Positions 60,844-64,000 of a DNA stretch of 64,000 nt are shown in pieces. This DNA comes from Streptomyces sp. NBC_01717 (GTDB lineage: Bacteria; Actinomycetota; Actinomycetes; Streptomycetales; Streptomycetaceae). The notes below the pieces were generated by a model. That model worked only from the letters and a program-made list of their open reading frames with translations. It was not told the DNA's origin and searched no databases. Numbering within the stretch: position 1 is the stretch's first letter; the number at the start of each line of letters is the position of its first letter. The stretch covers positions 744,001 to 808,000 of the forward strand of contig NZ_CP109178.1 of NCBI RefSeq assembly GCF_036248255.1. Reading direction: 5' to 3'. A program made the translations under genes and the position numbers.

Positions 60844-60923
60844 CTGGTCTCCAGCTCTGAGTGGATGTTGGCTTGGTGGCGGCGACCGCCGACGAGGCAG
60901 CACTGAAGTTCCGCTGGGCCGGT

Positions 60924-61091
60924 TCACAGGACCTGGTGGATCCTGTACTCGATCTCCCGCGTGCCGGTCACCCGTCCCCCCGCCACGAACAAGTTCCGAG
61001 TGAGCCGTCCGTGCGACTCGGCGCCGACGTCGAACTCGGGGCACCATGCGCATGTACCGGTCCTCCCGGCCGGTCTCGCCTCCGTCGGCAC
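60924..61091 (-). CDS. Small CxxC protein, 55 aa
   Basis: On the minus strand GTG at 61091 opens VPTEARPAGRTGTCAWCPEF, then DVGAESHGRLTRNLFVAGGR and VTGTREIEYRIHQVL, with a stop at 60924. Codon third positions are strongly G/C. A CxxC motif suggests a metal or disulfide site. No family is recognised. It lies 80 bp upstream of nadC in the same direction, so it may be its co-transcribed partner. Confidence 0.5.
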   Translation of the reverse strand: MPTEARPAGRTGTCAWCPEFDVGAESHGRLTRNLFVAGGRVTGTREIEYRIHQVL

Positions 61092-61174
61092 GGGCTTTCA
61101 GGAACGCCTCTCACCCAGGTCGTCGGGGCAGGTGCCACAACAGCCTCCTCCGTTTCGATTTCCGAAGCGGTCAC

Positions 61175-61205
61175 TGATGCTAGCGTGTCGGTATTCGAAG
61201 CATCA
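61175..61205. promoter_or_regulatory. Inverted repeat in HxlR/nadC divergent region
   Basis: TGATGCT (61175-61181) and AGCATCA (61199-61205) form a perfect 7-base inverted repeat with a 17-base spacer. It lies 25 bp before the HxlR start and upstream of the small CxxC gene, a fit for an HxlR operator. Confidence 0.55.
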
Positions 61206-61230
61206 ACCCTGGAGAGCTGGACATCCCGAC

Positions 61231-61656
61231 ATGGCAACACCCACGCCTGGCAATCCTGTTCGCGGCTCGACCACCGGCCGCCCCCTCATGGCCGCACTCG
61301 ATCTGTTCGGGCGGCGGTGGAGTCTGCGCATCCTGTGGGAGCTTCACGCGGGCCCGCTTGGATTCCGCCCCTTGCAGAAGCGGTGCGACGACATGTCCTC
61401 CAGCGTGATGCGGCAGCGCCTGACCGAACTGCTGGATGCCCAGGTGATTCACCAACTACCGGACAGCCGCTACGAGCTCACCCCGCTGGGACAGGAGGCG
61501 CGCCACGCCCTGAACCCCCTCGCCCGCTGGGCGGGACGCTGGGCGGCCACTATCGACCCGCAAGGGGCGGACCACACCGACGACCAGTCCGCCAGCCGCG
61601 TCTCACATCCGGACACCGTGGACGACGGGACGCCGGAGAGGGACTCCGCGGACTGA
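61231..61656 (+). CDS. HxlR-family transcriptional regulator
   Basis: HxlR/MarR-like winged-helix regulator, 141 aa. The domain shows ALDLFGRRWSLRILWELHAG, LGFRPLQKRCDDMSSSVMRQ, RLTELLDAQVIHQ and the wing YELTPLGQEA. The C-terminal 35 residues are acidic and probably disordered. It is divergent from the small CxxC-nadC-phzF group and may repress that transcript. It is followed by a strong terminator. The family often responds to aldehydes, quinones or redox changes. Confidence 0.9.
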   Translation: MATPTPGNPVRGSTTGRPLMAALDLFGRRWSLRILWELHAGPLGFRPLQKRCDDMSSSVMRQRLTELLDAQVIHQLPDSRYELTPLGQEARHALNPLARWAGRWAATIDPQGADHTDDQSASRVSHPDTVDDGTPERDSAD

Positions 61657-61657
61657 C

Positions 61658-61683
61658 GCCCCGCCTCGGATCGGAGGCGGGGC
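61658..61683 (+). terminator. Terminator after HxlR gene
   Basis: GCCCCGCCTC (61658-61667) and GAGGCGGGGC (61674-61683) form a 10-bp stem with a 6-base loop, just after the stop codon. Confidence 0.85.
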
Positions 61684-61689
61684 GGGACC

Positions 61690-61933
61690 GCCGGGTCACG
61701 AGGTTGCCGTGGCTCGGCCGAGCGCCGGGGACAGGCGCGAAACCTCCGCCAATCCTCGTGGAAGCAACCGCCAGGTCAACGCCGAAGATCGGGCGTACTC
61801 CATGCGCTGCGCACGACTTCGCGAACCGAACGGCCCCGGTGACGTTGTCGCGATCCGTCAGAGCGAGCCACTCCATGCCCCGCTCGGCGGCTCTCCGCAC
61901 CAAGGCCTCGGGATGGGATGCGCCGTAGCGCAT
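61690..61933 (-). pseudogene. Scrap of dnaE (DNA polymerase III alpha, PHP domain)
   Basis: The minus strand gives MRYGASHPEALVRRAAERGM, EWLALTDRDNVTGAVRFAKS and CAAHGVRPIFGVDLAV, matching the N-terminal PHP domain of actinobacterial DnaE2-type polymerases, whose first His-box residues are missing. After about 80 codons similarity ends and the frame drifts. Both ends are truncated. It is a small transferred or decayed fragment. Confidence 0.8.
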
Positions 61934-62033
61934 TTTTCGCCCTCGCGGTGGGCGAGGTCGCGCCGGAGGTCAGGTGCCGTCTCGAGGTCCCGGTTCGCGG
62001 GAGCGACGCCTCGGAGCACCTGGACCTGGACCT

Positions 62034-62303
62034 ATGTGGGAGTTTCCCGGCGGCCGGGAGGGTGGCAACCAGTACCTGGTGATGGACCTCGGTACGGGGC
62101 CGGGCGCCAACCTGGCCGTGCCGCGCGACCGGGACGAACTGATTGCGCTCGGGCCGCTGTTGTCCAACGACGGCGGCACCTGGCTCGGGACGGCGGCCCT
62201 GCTCCGGGCGCCGGACCCGGAGACGGCTCGCGGCGTCCTCATCTCGGACGCGTATGCCCATATCGAGGTCCACAACTGGCAGTTAGACGGGAGGCCGTCG
62301 TGA
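62034..62303 (+). CDS. YciI-family protein with a TTA codon
   Basis: Short protein (89 aa from ATG 62034) whose last 50 residues match the YciI/YCII dimeric fold: IALGPLLSNDGGTWLGTAAL, then RAPDPETARGVLISDAYAHI. The N-terminal part (MWEFPGGREGGNQYL) does not match, so a 5' part may be lost or the start lie elsewhere. Codon 84 is TTA (62283-62285), in the LDGRPS end; TTA is rare in Streptomyces and makes translation depend on the bldA tRNA. It is convergent with the MFS gene. Confidence 0.6.
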   Translation: MWEFPGGREGGNQYLVMDLGTGPGANLAVPRDRDELIALGPLLSNDGGTWLGTAALLRAPDPETARGVLISDAYAHIEVHNWQLDGRPS

Positions 62304-62307
62304 GTAA

Positions 62308-63594
62308 CTAGCGGCGGCTCTCCGCCTCCGCGTCCAGAGCCCGCTCCGGCACCGTGACGCCCGCCCCCGTGGGCGCCCAAAGGGTCGCCGCGGAGAGCAG
62401 GGTCACGGCCGCCGCGCCCATGAGCATGGGTACGTTGCCGAGCCAGGCGGCCAGCGCGCCCCCCGCAAGGGCTCCGACCGGCACCGTCGTGAGCAGCACC
62501 GCCTGCACGAGTCCCGCGACGCGGCCCTGCATGCCGTCAGGGGTGACCAGTTGCTGCGTGGTCGTCATGAAGATCATCCATACGGTGCCGGAGAGGCCGT
62601 AGCAGACCTGGTACGCGAACAGCACGGGGAAGGCGAGGCCCAGCGACGCGGCCGGGATCAGGAACACGGCAGCGCCTGCCGCGAGTCCGAAGATCTGCGT
62701 GGCCCGCCACAGCCCCGAGGTCCTGGCGAAGCTTCCGGCGAGCAGGGCGCCCGCCAGGGTGGCCGCGCTGTAGGCCGCGTACGTCGTTCCCAACTGCCAG
62801 GCGGGCAGGGCAAGATCGCGGGTCGCGTAGAAGACGTAGAGGGCGGCCGCCGCACCGCTGCCGAGGTTGAGTCCAGCGCCCGCCAGGACCATGCGGCGCA
62901 GCCGGCGCTCGGCGCGCACCACCGCGAGTCCCGTACGCAGCGAGCCGGCCAGGGACTTCGCGCGGGCGGGCACCCGCGAGCCTGTCACCGCGTCCAGCGC
63001 GGCGGGCAGCGCGAACAGAAAGAGCGCCTCGATCGCGTAGGCCGCACTGCCCGCGAGGAGCGCCGCGTCGGCTCCGAGGAGCCCGACCATGACACCGCCG
63101 AGCGCGGGCCCGCCGACCTGTCCGCTCGTACGGGCCGCGGTCAGGGCCGAGTTGGCGGCGAGGAGCCGCTCCGGTCCGACGACGCGCGGCAGCGCTGCCT
63201 GGAGCGCGACGGAGAGCGTGAAGGTCAGGGTGCCCGAGACGCCTGCGACCACGTACAGGTGCGCCAGGGTGACATGCCCCACCGCGCCGGCCAACGGGAT
63301 CGAGCCGACGACCAGGGTCTGCAGGGTGGTCACCCACACGAGGAGGCGGCGCAGCCTGATCCGGTCGACGATCGCTCCGGCCAGCGGGCTCAGCACGGCG
63401 CCGGGCAGATAGGTCAGCGCCAGCAGCGCGGCCGCCCCGAACGGCCCCGCGCCGAGGTCGGTCACGGCCAGCAGGGTCAGTGCGAGAGCGGTGATCTGCC
63501 GCCCGACGGAGCTGGCGACCTGCTCGCCGCACAGCAGCACGAAGGGACGGTGGCGACGCAGGGGGACCGTCCCGTCGGCCCGTGACGCGCCCAA
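62308..63594 (-). CDS. MFS exporter
   Basis: Major facilitator transporter of 428 aa with about 12 hydrophobic helices. Visible features are RPFVLLCGEQVASSVGRQIT, the motif-A-like GAIVDRIRLRRLLV and TPDGMQGRVAGLVQ. It resembles enterobactin-exporter (EntS)-type drug/metabolite exporters. The TTG start at 63594 lies 4 bp after the stop of the next gene, so it is translationally coupled to it. Likely role: export of the compound made by the genes at and beyond the right edge. Confidence 0.9.
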   Translation of the reverse strand: MGASRADGTVPLRRHRPFVLLCGEQVASSVGRQITALALTLLAVTDLGAGPFGAAALLALTYLPGAVLSPLAGAIVDRIRLRRLLVWVTTLQTLVVGSIPLAGAVGHVTLAHLYVVAGVSGTLTFTLSVALQAALPRVVGPERLLAANSALTAARTSGQVGGPALGGVMVGLLGADAALLAGSAAYAIEALFLFALPAALDAVTGSRVPARAKSLAGSLRTGLAVVRAERRLRRMVLAGAGLNLGSGAAAALYVFYATRDLALPAWQLGTTYAAYSAATLAGALLAGSFARTSGLWRATQIFGLAAGAAVFLIPAASLGLAFPVLFAYQVCYGLSGTVWMIFMTTTQQLVTPDGMQGRVAGLVQAVLLTTVPVGALAGGALAAWLGNVPMLMGAAAVTLLSAATLWAPTGAGVTVPERALDAEAESRR

Positions 63595-63597
63595 CCC

Positions 63598-64000
63598 TCA
63601 GATCCCCGTGCAGGGAACGGGCCAGCGGTGCAGCCGCGGCGGTAGGGCCACCGCCCAACCGTCGGCGACGAGAGCGAGCCGCTCGGCTGCGAGCAGGTCG
63701 ACGGCCTCCCGCTGCACGGCGTCGAGTTCACCGAGCGCCGTGGGCTCCTGGACCGTGGCGAAGGTGGCGAGCAGATCCGGGTGGTCGAGGGTGAACCTCG
63801 CCGAGGCGGGCCGCTCTCTGCGGTCCATGACGGTGATGAAGTCCGGGCCGCGGCGGTGGTAGAGCATGCCGGCGGGGAAGGCGGCGTACGAGGTGCGCCA
63901 GGCCCTCAACTCACCTGGTTCGTCGACCCGTTCGACGGGTGGTGGGAGGTGGTGCAGCATCCGTACGTACGGGGCGTCATGCGTGTCAAGCGGGTCGTCG
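63598..64000 (-). CDS. DUF5825-like protein, 5' end outside window
   Basis: The visible part, open to the edge, reads HLPPPVERVDEPGELRAWRT, YHRRGPDFITVMDRRERP, PTALGELDAVQREAVDLLAA and LVADGWAVALPPRLHRWPVP. From memory this resembles DUF5825 proteins, which in Streptomyces are often found beside RiPP-maturation radical SAM methyltransferases. I could not check this. Its coupling to an exporter supports a biosynthetic role. Confidence 0.6.
   Translation of the reverse strand, partial: DDPLDTHDAPYVRMLHHLPPPVERVDEPGELRAWRTSYAAFPAGMLYHRRGPDFITVMDRRERPASARFTLDHPDLLATFATVQEPTALGELDAVQREAVDLLAAERLALVADGWAVALPPRLHRWPVPCTGI

Noticed and set aside
1..64000. CRISPR arrays, tRNA and rRNA genes
   Set aside because: No regularly spaced repeats and no tRNA T-loop or rRNA-like sequence were noticed on either strand; short tRNAs cannot be fully excluded by eye.

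Overview
The window is high-GC actinobacterial DNA with Streptomyces-type gene content: conservon (cvn) genes, an LCP cell-wall ligase, a SpoIIE-type PAS/GAF sensor, TetR/HxlR/PucR/ArsR regulators, GTG/TTG starts and strong GC3 codon use. Genus-level assignment is an inference from gene content. No rRNA, tRNA or CRISPR array was seen.

Left part (1-27 kb) is mostly ordinary chromosome. It holds an incomplete conservon (GTPase plus a roadblock protein, with a short vestige of the missing cvnC), an ArsR regulator, a GNAT acetyltransferase, an LCP protein and a broken TatA-like gene. A second conservon (cvnA-B-C) follows, then an MHYT sensor and a methyltransferase. A TnpB-like nuclease element abuts a DUF2236 gene. 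Next come MOSC, desaturase, SNF2-SWIM, an APC permease with an acetamidase/formamidase, a Tat-exported amidase, and a GAF regulator next to an aldehyde dehydrogenase that ends in a clear terminator.

The accessory region starts after 27.1 kb. An integrase tail and a truncated, frameshifted CYTH-like gene precede a tightly coupled operon (28.2-37.3 kb). The operon encodes a 47-residue peptide, an APH-fold kinase, a NUDIX protein, an ABC exporter, a PCMT-like methyltransferase fused to two NUDIX domains, a methyltransferase-ASCH-NUDIX fusion, a methyltransferase-NUDIX fusion and a truncated MFS exporter. Five NUDIX and three methyltransferase domains behind a small peptide suggest an uncharacterised peptide- or nucleotide-linked natural product pathway. 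This is the strongest candidate for an undescribed system here. The operon is cut at its 3' end by a phage major capsid gene on the other strand. An IS5-type transposase scrap and a PAS-GAF-PP2C-HATPase protein follow.

From 42 to 58 kb lies a catabolic island: a type I Baeyer-Villiger monooxygenase, an acyl-CoA synthetase, an SDR, two alpha/beta hydrolases, an FMN alpha-hydroxyacid oxidase, a 2-hydroxyacid dehydrogenase, a VOC-VOC-SRPBCC fusion and several TetR genes that share a TAACGCGA-N-TCGCGTTA operator. Almost every intact gene has a decayed partner nearby (TetR, BVMO, SDR, FMN oxidase), several of which have lost their middle but kept both ends. Fragments of a phage capsid protease and a neighbouring small phage-type protein lie at 56-57 kb and may come from the same phage as the capsid fragment at 37-38.6 kb.

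The right end (58-64 kb) has DUF1330, a PhzF-like protein overlapping nadC, a small CxxC protein, a divergent HxlR regulator, scraps of nadC and dnaE, a YciI-like protein with a TTA codon, and an MFS exporter coupled to a DUF5825-like protein that runs off the edge.
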